From the NCBI RefSeq assembly GCF_052161655.1, contig NZ_CP197418.1:6882001-6946000 (forward strand): DNA of 64,000 bases. Reading direction: 5' to 3'. The notes below the pieces were generated by a model. It was not told the origin of the DNA. It made no database searches and saw only the letters and a list, made by a program, of their open reading frames with translations. The translations under genes were made by a program, and so were the position numbers. Numbering within the stretch: position 1 is the first letter of the stretch; each line of letters begins with the position of its first letter. Origin of the DNA: Novipirellula sp052161655. Lineage in GTDB: Bacteria; Planctomycetota; Planctomycetia; Pirellulales; Pirellulaceae. Of the stretch, positions 9,786 to 17,992 are shown in pieces.

Positions 9786-10021
9786 TGTGGCGGCCATTAC
9801 GTTTCCAAATCAACAGCGTATGCGCGTCTACGGCGGCGTGATTGACCGTGGTCATCGCGTTGACGGTCGTCGCGGCTTTTCGCGAACAGGGCAGCCCCGG
9901 TGAAAAGAAAACTCCAGCGAAACAGCGTAATCGGTGCCGGGTACATGATTTACAGGCACCTAGATTTCCACCGACCGCCTCCGTCTACTTGGCGTCACCG
10001 ACGGTGATGGATTCTGCATAG
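9785..10021 (+). pseudogene. Possible remnant of a membrane protein with in-frame TGA
   Basis: An ATG overlaps the upstream stop (TGATG) and begins MWRPLRFQI, which resembles the N-termini of some sensor kinases. After 18 codons there is an in-frame TGA (9839-9841). The same frame then continues with a good membrane helix (LTVVIALTVVAAF) and a basic stretch before running into the 3' end of the convergent phosphatase gene. It may be a decayed gene start or chance. Nothing downstream supports a longer protein. Confidence 0.25.
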
Positions 10022-11826
10022 ACTAACCGGCCGGTATAGCCGTCGTGCCAGCGGACGACAACTTGTGGCTCGTCATACGCACTGAATTGATAGCCGCCGT
10101 CCGGCGATGCAACTTTCAATAGGTTGTTCACCTGCACGATTCCATAGTACGTATTGCGAATCTTTTGGTAGGGCAAATTGTTGGGAAATCCCGACACCCA
10201 ACGAACCTGAACGTCGCGTCCCATACTGCTCCACTTGCCGCCGGTTGGCGGATTGCCAAGCGTTCCCAGGGGATGCCCGGTCGAGCCAAGCGGGCCACAC
10301 ATCATTTCGTAGACATTGTCGGTAATTTTTACCGACGCAGCGGCGTGCACATCACCCGTGAAAATCAAAATCGGTTTCTTCACCGCATCTAGCTCGTTGA
10401 GCAATCGTTCGCGTTGCACCAAAAACGAAGGAAAACCGTCTCCCTTGTCATCTTGGTCATCGCCGCCAACGTGGGCCGCCGTGTGATAGATCACCCAGGG
10501 ATCGGGTGAGATCACGAAGATGAACTCCGCGTCCGTATTCCGCACGCCATCGATGAACCATCTTTCTTGTGCCTCGCTGAGAATGAACAAACTGGGATCG
10601 GATCGATCTTGCGGATTTCGATTCGATCGTTCACCGCGAGTATCGAGTGCAAAAAAATGACAGTTGGCGATTTTCCAATCGTAGTAGTGATGTGTACCGA
10701 TGCTGTAGCTGAGTCGCTCGGTTGCCTTGGCTGACGGCGTGATTTGCAAGTGAGTTGCGTCGACGACTTTGGCTAGTCCATAGACGCCAGCGTTCTTGGG
10801 GGCGTCATTTCGCTTAGGAACGAGCTTTTCCGTGCGAGTGTAATTCCCCAAGTGAATGGTGCTGACCGTTGCCGGATCCAAAGCCGTGAAATCGGCAGCG
10901 GGATCGGACAACACATCGCTGCCTGCGGCCACATTTGCGTTGCCGAAACGAAGTTTCCCCGATTGAAGCCCGCGATGATTGGCCCAAGAAAGATACTCGC
11001 TGTAAGCATGTAGGCCCACATCGCGAATCAAGTGTCGTCCTTCGCCTAATCCAATTTCGCCGCATCCATGAATGTCCCAACCGACGTCGTGATCATCAAA
11101 AGTGAAAAACGCAGGCATCGATCGAAACAAGGATGCAAACGAACGGCCGCGTGAGAAGTACAGTTTGTAATTGTCTCGAACCCCGCCCAACGTTCCGTCA
11201 CGCAACTCTTCGTAAATCACATCGCCATTGACGATACCGAACATCGCTTCGTCGGCATGATGTTTGCGAATCATGTCGTACGCCGGCGTGCTGGTGTACA
11301 TGCCGCCGCTGACGTCGGGATCCTGCGAAGCGCAATGCCCCACAGTGAATGTCACGTTGAACAGTCCGTTTGGATTGTTCGCGACGTCGACGTACGAAGT
11401 CTCATTGGGAAGCGTTTTAAACGAAGGCCATACTTCGGTCACATCAGGTCGTAGATCAGGGAGCACGCCGTTGATTTCAATCGCGTAGTAATAACGCGTA
11501 TTGGCCTGCAGTCCCGTCAGTGTCACCGAACTGGTTAAATCGCTTTCTTCACTCGTTTTGCCGATCACTTGCTCGGATTCGTCGCTGAGTGGCAAGGTTT
11601 GCCCGTACAAGACGGTGAACTCAGTTGCCACGCGAGTTCGCACCCACACCTTGACGGATCTATCCGTTATACCGCCCAACAAAGGGCCGTGCGACAATCC
11701 GCCGGTCGCATAGGGCAACACATCGTTGGCAACCGGGTCAGGCCAACTGATGTGCTGCCCCCATAGCTGCCGAGTCCAAAATGGTTGAGCGGCGATCAAC
11801 AGGCAAAGGATTGTCAGTCGGATCAT
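9985..11826 (-). CDS. PhoD-like phosphatase / phosphodiesterase, secreted
   Basis: 613 residues with an N-terminal signal peptide (MIRLTILCLLIAAQPFW). An N-terminal beta domain typical of PhoD proteins (VKVWVRTR, ANTRYYYAIEING) precedes the metallophosphatase core. Metal-binding and catalytic blocks are seen as GHCASQDPD, GIVNGDVIYEE and FTFDDHDVGWDIHG, with later motifs VISPDPW and FTGDVHAAASVKI. PhoD enzymes are Ca/Fe-dependent exported phosphomonoesterases or phosphodiesterases that release phosphate from organic sources. The protein is longer than Bacillus PhoD because of an insertion around 290-370. It is transcribed towards the DUF1593 cluster and probably forms its own unit. No Pho-box was identified. 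Confidence 0.88.
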   Translation of the reverse strand: MIRLTILCLLIAAQPFWTRQLWGQHISWPDPVANDVLPYATGGLSHGPLLGGITDRSVKVWVRTRVATEFTVLYGQTLPLSDESEQVIGKTSEESDLTSSVTLTGLQANTRYYYAIEINGVLPDLRPDVTEVWPSFKTLPNETSYVDVANNPNGLFNVTFTVGHCASQDPDVSGGMYTSTPAYDMIRKHHADEAMFGIVNGDVIYEELRDGTLGGVRDNYKLYFSRGRSFASLFRSMPAFFTFDDHDVGWDIHGCGEIGLGEGRHLIRDVGLHAYSEYLSWANHRGLQSGKLRFGNANVAAGSDVLSDPAADFTALDPATVSTIHLGNYTRTEKLVPKRNDAPKNAGVYGLAKVVDATHLQITPSAKATERLSYSIGTHHYYDWKIANCHFFALDTRGERSNRNPQDRSDPSLFILSEAQERWFIDGVRNTDAEFIFVISPDPWVIYHTAAHVGGDDQDDKGDGFPSFLVQRERLLNELDAVKKPILIFTGDVHAAASVKITDNVYEMMCGPLGSTGHPLGTLGNPPTGGKWSSMGRDVQVRWVSGFPNNLPYQKIRNTYYGIVQVNNLLKVASPDGGYQFSAYDEPQVVVRWHDGYTGRLVYAESITVGDAK

Positions 11827-11957
11827 GAATCATTCTCTTGCAAGCAGAGTTACCGGCCTTCGGACTTTATTAGTTGTTTAACATCGTTGTCATTTCGGCG
11901 ATCCGCTTTGATTGATCCATTTAAATCGAATCATTGCATCGTCTCCGCTTAATGAAA

Positions 11958-13190
11958 TTACTTCTTCGTTGGATTTTCGAACCAAATAACGCCCCAGCCA
12001 CCGTTTTCTTCGGTCGTCGCAATCTCGATGTCGCCATCACCATCCAGGTCAACGAGGAAGGCATTATCCATCTTCTTGCGTGATTCCGGCGACGGCAGAT
12101 CCATTAGCGTGTTCGTCCAGGATTCTGGTGACATGCCGTCGCCGGACAGGCTCAGGTACCACAACTGTGCCTCGTATTCGGGGATGATGACAATTTCTGG
12201 ATATGCCAGATCGCCGTTCATCTCGAGAAGTGCAACCCCTTTGGGCTTGCCATCGGTCAGGACGCCGTCCGGCTGAGCCGGCTTGTCCACCTCGATCTTC
12301 TTATAAACGGGCGGGCCGCCGTCATTGGTGCGTAGGTAGATGCAGATTTTGTTGGCGGCCTTGACCAAATCGAGACGTCCGTCGCCATTCACATCACCCA
12401 GGACCATGAACATGCCCGATATCGAAGTATCGATTACCTTGACTGGCCAGCGATTCGTTACCTTCTGCTTGCCGGGATTCTCGAAATAGAACGTTCCCTG
12501 CTGTTTGCGTTCTTGAACGAGGATGTCGTTGTCGCCGTCTCCGTCGATATCGTTGACGATGCAACTCATGGGCCACTTCGCCTCGCCCAGTTCGTAGCGT
12601 TTCCAATAAGTGGCATCGTGTTTGTTTTCAGCTGGCTGTTTGTACCAGGCCCTTGCACCGACGATGAGATCATCAAGGCCGTCTCCGTCGATGTCACTGA
12701 CCACCGGACTGCGGGCCTCATGCGTAAAGAGAGTCATCCGCGTCCATTTCTTGGGATCTCTCAGTTCTCTCTTGCCGGGATTGAAATAGATGTGACCGCC
12801 ATTAGCGATGTAGTCGATGTCGCCATCACTATCGAGATCACCAATTCCGGAGTCCTCGCACTTACCGTGCTTGCTGAATTCGATGTAGTCGGTCCAAAGC
12901 TCGCGGATTTTATTCTTGCCGGGATTGAAGTATAGCCGGCTGTATCCGCCCTCTTCAAAATTGACGAACACGTCCAGGTCTCCGTCACCGTCCCAGTCAT
13001 GGTAATTGAATCCGTCAGGTCCATGGTCTTCGGGATCCGGCTGGATCACATTCACACGCCAGCCACTGGGGCCAGTTTTTCCGACGTACTGTTTCCAAGT
13101 GTTCACGTCAGCTTTTCTTTTCTCTTGCGCAAAGACCGCCGGGACACATAACATGCTCACAATCAAGAATCTCAACACCGTAAACATCAT
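11958..13190 (-). CDS. FG-GAP / VCBS repeat secreted protein
   Basis: 410 residues with a signal peptide (MMFTVLRFLIVSMLCVPAVFA). The mature protein consists of repeated FG-GAP/VCBS beta-propeller blades, each with an Asp-rich calcium loop: DWDGDGDLDVFVNFEEGG, DLDSDGDIDYIANGG, DIDGDGLDDLIVGA, DIDGDGDNDILVQE, DVNGDGRLDLVKAA and a last DLDGDGDIEIATTEENGG. Such propellers mediate binding, often to other surface proteins or polysaccharides, and are abundant in Planctomycetes. No catalytic domain is attached. The gene lies 131 bases upstream of the phosphatase gene on the same strand, but the gap holds no clear regulatory element. Confidence 0.9.
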   Translation of the reverse strand: MMFTVLRFLIVSMLCVPAVFAQEKRKADVNTWKQYVGKTGPSGWRVNVIQPDPEDHGPDGFNYHDWDGDGDLDVFVNFEEGGYSRLYFNPGKNKIRELWTDYIEFSKHGKCEDSGIGDLDSDGDIDYIANGGHIYFNPGKRELRDPKKWTRMTLFTHEARSPVVSDIDGDGLDDLIVGARAWYKQPAENKHDATYWKRYELGEAKWPMSCIVNDIDGDGDNDILVQERKQQGTFYFENPGKQKVTNRWPVKVIDTSISGMFMVLGDVNGDGRLDLVKAANKICIYLRTNDGGPPVYKKIEVDKPAQPDGVLTDGKPKGVALLEMNGDLAYPEIVIIPEYEAQLWYLSLSGDGMSPESWTNTLMDLPSPESRKKMDNAFLVDLDGDGDIEIATTEENGGWGVIWFENPTKK

Positions 13191-13245
13191 GGTTGAGGTC
13201 CCCCTACCTCTGTCATTCTCAATCGAACGCGTACCTTAAATCGCC

Positions 13246-13380
13246 CAATGCAATCTACTTTGGTAGCGGTACGGCGCGAGCCGTCCGGCTGCAGCGTGTA
13301 AAAACGTTCGATTTAGGCCGGGCGGCTTGCGCCGCACCGCTACAAAAATCACCCGATTAGTGTCAATGTAGATGGCATTG
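13246..13380. repeat. Palindromic intergenic repeat, family A
   Basis: A large imperfect inverted repeat. The left part (13246-13290) reads as the complement of the right part (13315-13380): both carry GTAGCGGT...GGCGC and end with a CAATG...ATCTAC motif. One half of the same family recurs at 45751-45800, where 25 of 28 bases match the segment 13353-13380. It lies in the divergent gap upstream of the FG-GAP gene. Confidence 0.7.
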
Positions 13381-14184
13381 TTGAATCGTCCCCAGACGCC
13401 AAAGGTGATTCTACTGTTGTGCAGCGATCGAATCCGGAGCGTCAGTCGTTTTTTATCAATTTCAAGTATAGCGTCTTAGTTGACCGCACAACGTCCACCT
13501 CGATGTCGCGTGTCTCTCCGAGCTGTTGGCGTTTTCTGTGCTTTATCGCGGCAAGTTTTCACAACGCTGCAGGGATCGCCTCCTCTGTGGTTAATGTTTA
13601 CTCAGGAGCAGACGGGAAGATTCATGCGACAGAAAGATTCTGGTACCGTAACGATGCCTTCTTCCTCTTCCTGCCACATCACTGTTTCGGACTGCTGAGA
13701 ACGCTTGGCAAGAGTTGGTGCTTGCAATCGCTTTGCATCGGAATAACGAAAAGGGGCTCCAATTCCGTGAAAGGATGTCAGGCGGCGATGCCAGGATGAT
13801 TAAAACTTTGCCGGATTCCAATCTTTCTGCCAACCAGCAGACCGTTCGATTGCGGTCGTTGCTACCACGACTGTTCCGATCCGATTTGCCTCCGAAAATG
13901 GTAGCGGATGTTTAAGCACTAAAACTTAGTGCAGATTGACTGTGCAGTGCTGTCATCGGTCGCGCGATAGAGCACCAAGGATACAAACTATCGACGGGGC
14001 CGGTGTTGAAATCGTCGAGCGAGATGATTTGGCGCGCGGACGCGTTAAATCAGCCGCTCCGCTAGCTGCATGGAACGACGTCGCTTGCGAATCAGGATCA
14101 CAAGGGGACGGTTTACGTACTTGGCACATAACATGCTTCGTAGCGGCAGAGTCTGTTATCACAATCCATTCACGGAGAATACCA
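13381..14184. other. 800-bp gap without a convincing gene
   Basis: No reading frame here has family support. One frame is open from 13652 to 13915 and reads plausibly at its end (AENAWQELVLAIALHRNNE), but it has no good start and I do not recognise it, so it may be a gene remnant. Base composition is slightly lower in GC than in the neighbours. The last part (about 14100-14184) holds the promoter region of the repeat protein. Confidence 0.5.
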
Positions 14185-15240
14185 ATGATGTCCATGCCGA
14201 AGAGAAAGCATGTGAGTAGCCAACGAAGAACGCGCAGACTACGCGCGGAGAAACTTGAGCAGCGAAATCTATTGGCGGGTGATGTCACCGTTTCGTTGGA
14301 CAATGGTTTGTGGCTAGTCGAGGGCGACGCAAGAGACAACCAGCTTGAGATTGTCAGGGATGAAAATTCACTGCGTGTAAAGGGGCTAAAAACAACTACG
14401 GTGACGGGGGATGTCGAGGTTGCAGCAGCGGATGTTACAGATATCGTGATACGAACGTTTCAAGGTGACGACGAAATTGAACTCGGTAACTTAGGTGTGA
14501 TCGAAGGTGACGTCAGTATTCAGACATCCCAGGGAAATGACTCCGTCATTTTTGACGCTGGCGAAGGTGCCGTGGTTTATGTTGGTGGTCGCTTGACAAT
14601 CGAGACCGGTCAGAGTGCCGACTTGGTGAGTTTTAACGCGAGCGTGGACGCCGATTTTCGAGTCGGCGATGCGTGGACGATTGATACTGGAGCGGGCGGA
14701 GACACGGTTGAGTTTAATGCGAAGGACAGCGCTGTCGTAACAGCGGAGGCAACGCTCACGATCAACACCGGGCAAGGACGCGATGATGTTACCTTTAACG
14801 CCAGTGATGATGCGAGTGTCGTTGCTGTTGGCAACTTGGCTATCGACATGCAACAGGGAAAAGATTCTCGCGTTGTGTTTGGTGTAAGCGATACTGCCAA
14901 TGTGATGGCGGGGGGCGAGCTGGCAATCTTGACCGGTCAAGGCAAGGATCGCGTGGCATTTTTGGCCCACGATTCTGCGTCTGTTTTGGTAGGAGGATCG
15001 TTGACCATCGAAACCGGTAACGGTCGCGATGTGGTGACGTTTTCGGCGGAAAGCGGTGCACGCGTTGCAGCCGGGGGAGATCTGACGATCGAGACCGGTA
15101 ATGGCTCTGACACGGTTGAGCTGATCGGTGATGGCACCGTTGAAGTCGATGGCAACATTCTGCTCGATGGCGGAAAGAGCAAGGACACGCTCATTGGTGC
15201 TGCTGGCATCCCTTCGGTCAACTTTGAAATTTTCGTTTAA
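14185..15240 (+). CDS. LEPR-x-LL-type surface protein with 27-residue repeats
   Basis: 351 residues from the ATG at 14185. This start is chosen because GGAG lies 9 bases upstream and because the N-terminus then reads as the planctomycete sorting motif: a basic stretch ending KLEQRNLLAGD (compare LEPRxLL). From about residue 150 there are seven to eight tandem units of 25-28 residues built on LTIETGxGxDxVxFxA...VxxGG, for example LTINTGQGRDDVTFNASDD. The regular Gly-Asp turns suggest a beta-solenoid like RTX or pectate-lyase-type folds. No catalytic domain is seen. It is probably a surface or extracellular structural protein; the repeats could be targets for recombination. It stands alone, upstream of the arsenic genes. 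Confidence 0.75.
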   Translation: MMSMPKRKHVSSQRRTRRLRAEKLEQRNLLAGDVTVSLDNGLWLVEGDARDNQLEIVRDENSLRVKGLKTTTVTGDVEVAAADVTDIVIRTFQGDDEIELGNLGVIEGDVSIQTSQGNDSVIFDAGEGAVVYVGGRLTIETGQSADLVSFNASVDADFRVGDAWTIDTGAGGDTVEFNAKDSAVVTAEATLTINTGQGRDDVTFNASDDASVVAVGNLAIDMQQGKDSRVVFGVSDTANVMAGGELAILTGQGKDRVAFLAHDSASVLVGGSLTIETGNGRDVVTFSAESGARVAAGGDLTIETGNGSDTVELIGDGTVEVDGNILLDGGKSKDTLIGAAGIPSVNFEIFV

Positions 15241-15258
15241 ATACTAGCGCCAAGACGC

Positions 15259-15398
15259 AACGCTGTGAAGCATTTTCTGGTAGCTACCTTCGCCAGAAGG
15301 TGGTGACTCGCATTGGATGGCAACCATCCACGCTCTGGCGAGCGTAGCCGGGAAACGCAAATGCTGTAATTTGCCGGCGCTAAATGCTTCACTGCGTT
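15259..15398. repeat. Inverted-repeat element, family B
   Basis: Terminal arms at 15259-15275 and 15382-15398 are complementary at 16 of 17 positions (AACGCTGTGAAGCATTT and its partner). The same arms bound a segment at 20426-20558 downstream of arsC, which shows a dispersed family. The interior holds further hairpins, such as CTTCGCCAGAAGG. No protein is encoded; it fits a REP- or MITE-like element. Confidence 0.65.
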
Positions 15399-15554
15399 GG
15401 CCAAAACGGCCAACCAAATCAGCCGGCTCACGAAGTTGGCGGAGAGGTGGCAGCAAAACAGCGTAACTAAAGATCACAACAACCCCAATGTTTTAGTAGT
15501 CCAGCATTAGCATGAAACCAATCGCCATTTTGCTTTGCCCTACACTTTTTCTTG

Positions 15555-15596
15555 TTGACGACGCTCGCCGATGACGATACTATCAATCGTAGATAG
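15555..15596 (+). promoter_or_regulatory. Candidate arsR promoter with overlapping ArsR operator
   Basis: A -35-like TTGACG (15555-15560) and a -10-like TACTAT (15578-15583) are 17 bases apart. A dyad CTATC-N7-GATAG (15580-15596) overlaps the -10. A related and longer dyad lies before acr3. ArsR-type repressors bind such dyads over their own promoter and release them when arsenite binds, so autoregulation is likely. Confidence 0.6.
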
Positions 15597-15612
15597 ACGA
15601 TAAAGGAAATGG

Positions 15613-15939
15613 ATGACAAAGTCAGCGACCTCTAAGAAATGCGACTCGACGCCGGTGAAGCTGAAAGCGGATCCGACGGCGGAGGATTTTGCAAAACTCG
15701 CTTGGGCGATCGCGCATCCGGCGCGGGTCCAGATCGTGCGACTGCTGATCGGCCGCGAAGCCTGTGTTTGTGGCGAAATCGTCGATCAGTTGCCGCTGGC
15801 TCAATCAACAGTTTCCCAGCATCTGAAGATATTAAAAGAGTCAGGCCTGATCCAAGGTGAGGTCGATGGGCCGAAAGTCTGCTACTGCATCAACGCCAAG
15901 CGACTCGAACAACTCAAGGCGTTCGTCGAGGGACTGTGA
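15613..15939 (+). CDS. arsR: ArsR/SmtB family arsenic-responsive repressor
   Basis: 108 residues with an AAGGA ribosome site a few bases before the ATG. The winged helix-turn-helix is clear (LAQSTVSQHLKILKESGLI). The metal-binding motif EACVCGEIV corresponds to the ELCVCDL arsenite site at the start of the DNA-reading helix region in classic ArsR proteins; two cysteines are present, with another pair-like site at VCYC near the wing. It should repress the arsenic genes until arsenite binds. It heads the cluster arsR-acr3-arsD-arsA-arsC, and dyads that fit as operators lie before both arsR and acr3. Confidence 0.93.
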   Translation: MTKSATSKKCDSTPVKLKADPTAEDFAKLAWAIAHPARVQIVRLLIGREACVCGEIVDQLPLAQSTVSQHLKILKESGLIQGEVDGPKVCYCINAKRLEQLKAFVEGL

Positions 15940-15961
15940 CCGCCTTTTTTTTACTTAAGTC

Positions 15962-15986
15962 TATCGTTTAGCGGCGATAAACGATA
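15962..15986 (+). promoter_or_regulatory. Second candidate ArsR operator, upstream of acr3
   Basis: A perfect 9-bp inverted repeat TATCGTTTA / TAAACGATA with a 7-base spacer, centred 25 bases before the acr3 start. The spacer length equals that of the dyad over the arsR promoter, and the outer TATC/GATA is shared. This suggests the transporter is controlled separately from arsR. Confidence 0.6.
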
Positions 15987-15998
15987 TTAGCGAGTTCG

Positions 15999-17261
15999 AT
16001 GAAAGACAAGAAAATGAATCATCCTGACACCTGCCCCACGGAGAAAAAGGGGATCGGCTTCTTTGAACGGTACCTGACCGTCTGGGTTGGCCTTTGCATT
16101 GTCGCCGGAATTGCACTTGGCAAAATCGCTCCGGGAATGGCCAAGTCACTCGACGCCATGGCAATCTATGTCAACGATGCTCCGGTGATTTCGATTCCGA
16201 TCGCAGTCTGCCTGTTCTTCATGATGTACCCGATTATGGTCAAGATCGACTTTGGAGAAGTCGTAAAAGCGGGCAAATCAATTCAGCCGGTTGGCTTGAC
16301 CCTGATTCTTAACTGGGCGATCAAACCGTTCACGATGTACGCGATCGCGAGTTTCTTTCTGGGTACGCTGTTTCTTGGCTTCATCGGTCCCGACGCCGTC
16401 GATTACGTGAAAGCTCCTTTGGGAAGCAATCTCGAGGTCGGTGCAGCGTATGGTGCGGGGGAAGTGGTATTGGTCGAAGGCGTGAAGATGCTGCAAGTCC
16501 CGCTCTGGCGTAGTTACTTGGCGGGGTGCATCTTGCTTGGAATCGCTCCCTGCACCGCCATGGTTCTCGTTTGGGGATTTTTGGCGAAAGGAAACGACGG
16601 ACACACGCTCGTGATGGTCGCGATTAATTCGCTGACGATGCTCGTTTTGTATGGCGTTCTAGGGGGATTCCTGCTCGGCGTCGGCCAGCTTCCCGTACCT
16701 TGGCAGGCGTTGTTGTTGTCGATCGGAGTTTATGTCGCGTTGCCGTTGGCCGCCGGATACATCTCGCGCACATGGCTGATCGCTACCAAGGGAGAAGCCT
16801 GGTTTCGTGACAAGTTCTTGCATTTCCTGACGCCGATCACGATCACAGCTCTACTCGCAACGCTGGTATTGTTGTTTTCCTTCAAAGGCGAGACCATCGT
16901 TGAAAACCCGTTGACAATTTTATGGATCGCCGTTCCGTTGACGATTCAAACGCTGGTGATCTTTGCACTTGGCTACGGGATCAGCAAAGCGATGGGATTC
17001 CCTTACGAGTCCGCTGCTCCAACCGCAATGATCGGCGCATCGAATCACTTTGAAGTTGCGATCGCGACGGCCACAATGTTGTACGGATTGTCATCAGGGG
17101 CAGCCCTGGCGACCGTCGTCGGTGTGCTGATTGAAGTGCCTTTGATGCTGGGCTTGGTCAAATTCTGCATCAAAACACAAGGCTGGTTTCCAGCCGAGTC
17201 TTCCAACGAAGGCGAATTGAGTGGACCCGATTTAGCATCCCATTCGGAGGCGATCAGATGA
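15999..17261 (+). CDS. acr3: Arsenite efflux permease, ACR3 family
   Basis: 420 residues with about ten membrane helices, in the ACR3 branch of the BASS superfamily rather than ArsB. The fourth helix region carries the conserved cysteine in LAGCILLGIAPCTAMV, which is needed for As(III) transport in characterised ACR3 proteins. It also has the family blocks LNWAIKPFTMYAIASFFLG and SNHFEVAIATA. It exports arsenite using the proton-motive force and may be energised by the ArsA ATPase encoded downstream. The start at 15999 (MKDKKMNHPD) could instead be the internal Met-6. Its stop overlaps the next start by ATGA. Confidence 0.93.
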   Translation: MKDKKMNHPDTCPTEKKGIGFFERYLTVWVGLCIVAGIALGKIAPGMAKSLDAMAIYVNDAPVISIPIAVCLFFMMYPIMVKIDFGEVVKAGKSIQPVGLTLILNWAIKPFTMYAIASFFLGTLFLGFIGPDAVDYVKAPLGSNLEVGAAYGAGEVVLVEGVKMLQVPLWRSYLAGCILLGIAPCTAMVLVWGFLAKGNDGHTLVMVAINSLTMLVLYGVLGGFLLGVGQLPVPWQALLLSIGVYVALPLAAGYISRTWLIATKGEAWFRDKFLHFLTPITITALLATLVLLFSFKGETIVENPLTILWIAVPLTIQTLVIFALGYGISKAMGFPYESAAPTAMIGASNHFEVAIATATMLYGLSSGAALATVVGVLIEVPLMLGLVKFCIKTQGWFPAESSNEGELSGPDLASHSEAIR

Positions 17262-17469
17262 ATAGCATCAAACATAGAAAATGTTTCGGAAGCATGTTCC
17301 CCGAGCGGTTTCAAGTCGGCGAGCACCCTGGGGAATGATGCGAGCCCATCCGAACATTGAGACCGATGTCTCGCAGTGGGACGACTGCCGCCAGTGCCCC
17401 GAATTTGACAGTTGCTACCGACTGTGTATGACACAAATCGCACTCGAAACCGCTGTATCAACTAACTAA
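17258..17469 (+). pseudogene. Small Cys-rich gene coupled to acr3, split by a one-base frame disruption
   Basis: An ATG at 17258 overlaps the acr3 stop (ATGA), as in translationally coupled genes, and encodes MNSIKHRKCFGSMFPERFQV followed by GEHPGE and a TGA. In the frame shifted by one base, the coding continues at once with ...HPNIETDVSQWDDCRQCPEF, then DSCYRLC, ending at 17469. Restoring one G in the GGGG run at 17330-17333 would join the halves into about 70 residues with five cysteines, probably a metal-binding protein. It could be a true frameshift, a sequencing error or -1 slippage. The family is not one I can name, so the joined reading rests on coupling and composition. Confidence 0.5.
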
Positions 17470-17497
17470 TTGAGCTTTTACTCTTGGAGAATATGTG

Positions 17498-17872
17498 ATG
17501 TCCAAAGTGCAAATTTATGACAAGGCCATGTGCTGCTCGACCGGCGTCTGTGGTCCGCAAGTCGATCCGGTGTTGCCCAAGTTCGCAGCCGATCTGGATT
17601 GGATCAAAGATCAAGGCCACGAGGTCACGCGATTCAACCTTGCTCAAGATCCAGCCGAGTTTGCCAAAAATGCAACGGTTCAGCAAATGCTTGCCGACGA
17701 AGGCGTCGAGTGCTTGCCGCTGGTGATTGTGGATGATCGTGTCGTCAGCCGCAGCGAGTATCCGTCGCGTGAGAAGCTAGCGATGTGGACCGGGACGGCC
17801 GTGAAACCAAAGACGACACTGCCGATGGCGTCGGGTTCGGGTTGCTGTGGTGGCAACTCGGGTTGCTGCTAA
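17498..17872 (+). CDS. arsD: ArsD arsenic metallochaperone
   Basis: 124 residues from the ATG at 17498, with TTGGAGA just upstream; a GTG one codon earlier is possible. The three cysteines that bind As(III) in ArsD are present at C12, C13 and C18 (MCCSTGVC). Vicinal cysteine pairs also occur at the C-terminus (SGCCGGNSGCC), as in the R773 protein. ArsD hands arsenite to ArsA and so raises the efficiency of efflux at low arsenite. Being followed by arsA matches this role. Thioredoxin-like fold by family. Confidence 0.93.
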   Translation: MSKVQIYDKAMCCSTGVCGPQVDPVLPKFAADLDWIKDQGHEVTRFNLAQDPAEFAKNATVQQMLADEGVECLPLVIVDDRVVSRSEYPSREKLAMWTGTAVKPKTTLPMASGSGCCGGNSGCC

Positions 17873-17883
17873 GCGGTGGCGTG

Positions 17884-17968
17884 AGGTCAGTGATTGAACG
17901 AGGAACTTAGTGACAGGCTAGAAGCCTGATTCGCAATTGATAGCTCCGATGACAGGCTGGAAGCCTAC
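17884..17968. repeat. Pair of short hairpin repeats before arsA
   Basis: Two copies of a small stem, AGGCT-aGA-AGCCT and AGGCT-gGA-AGCCT, each preceded by GAC, lie about 40 bases apart between arsD and arsA. They look like copies of a dispersed short palindrome and may stabilise or process the message. Confidence 0.45.
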
Positions 17969-17992
17969 CCCACTTTGAAACCGAGTATTGGA

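Noticed and set aside
13419..13799. 126-codon frame in the gap before the repeat protein
   Set aside because: No signal, domain or ribosome site, with Cys/His/Phe-rich random composition.
17045..17461. 138-codon minus-strand frame opposite the acr3 end and the Cys-rich gene
   Set aside because: No family likeness; the plus-strand reading shows coupling and cysteine motifs.
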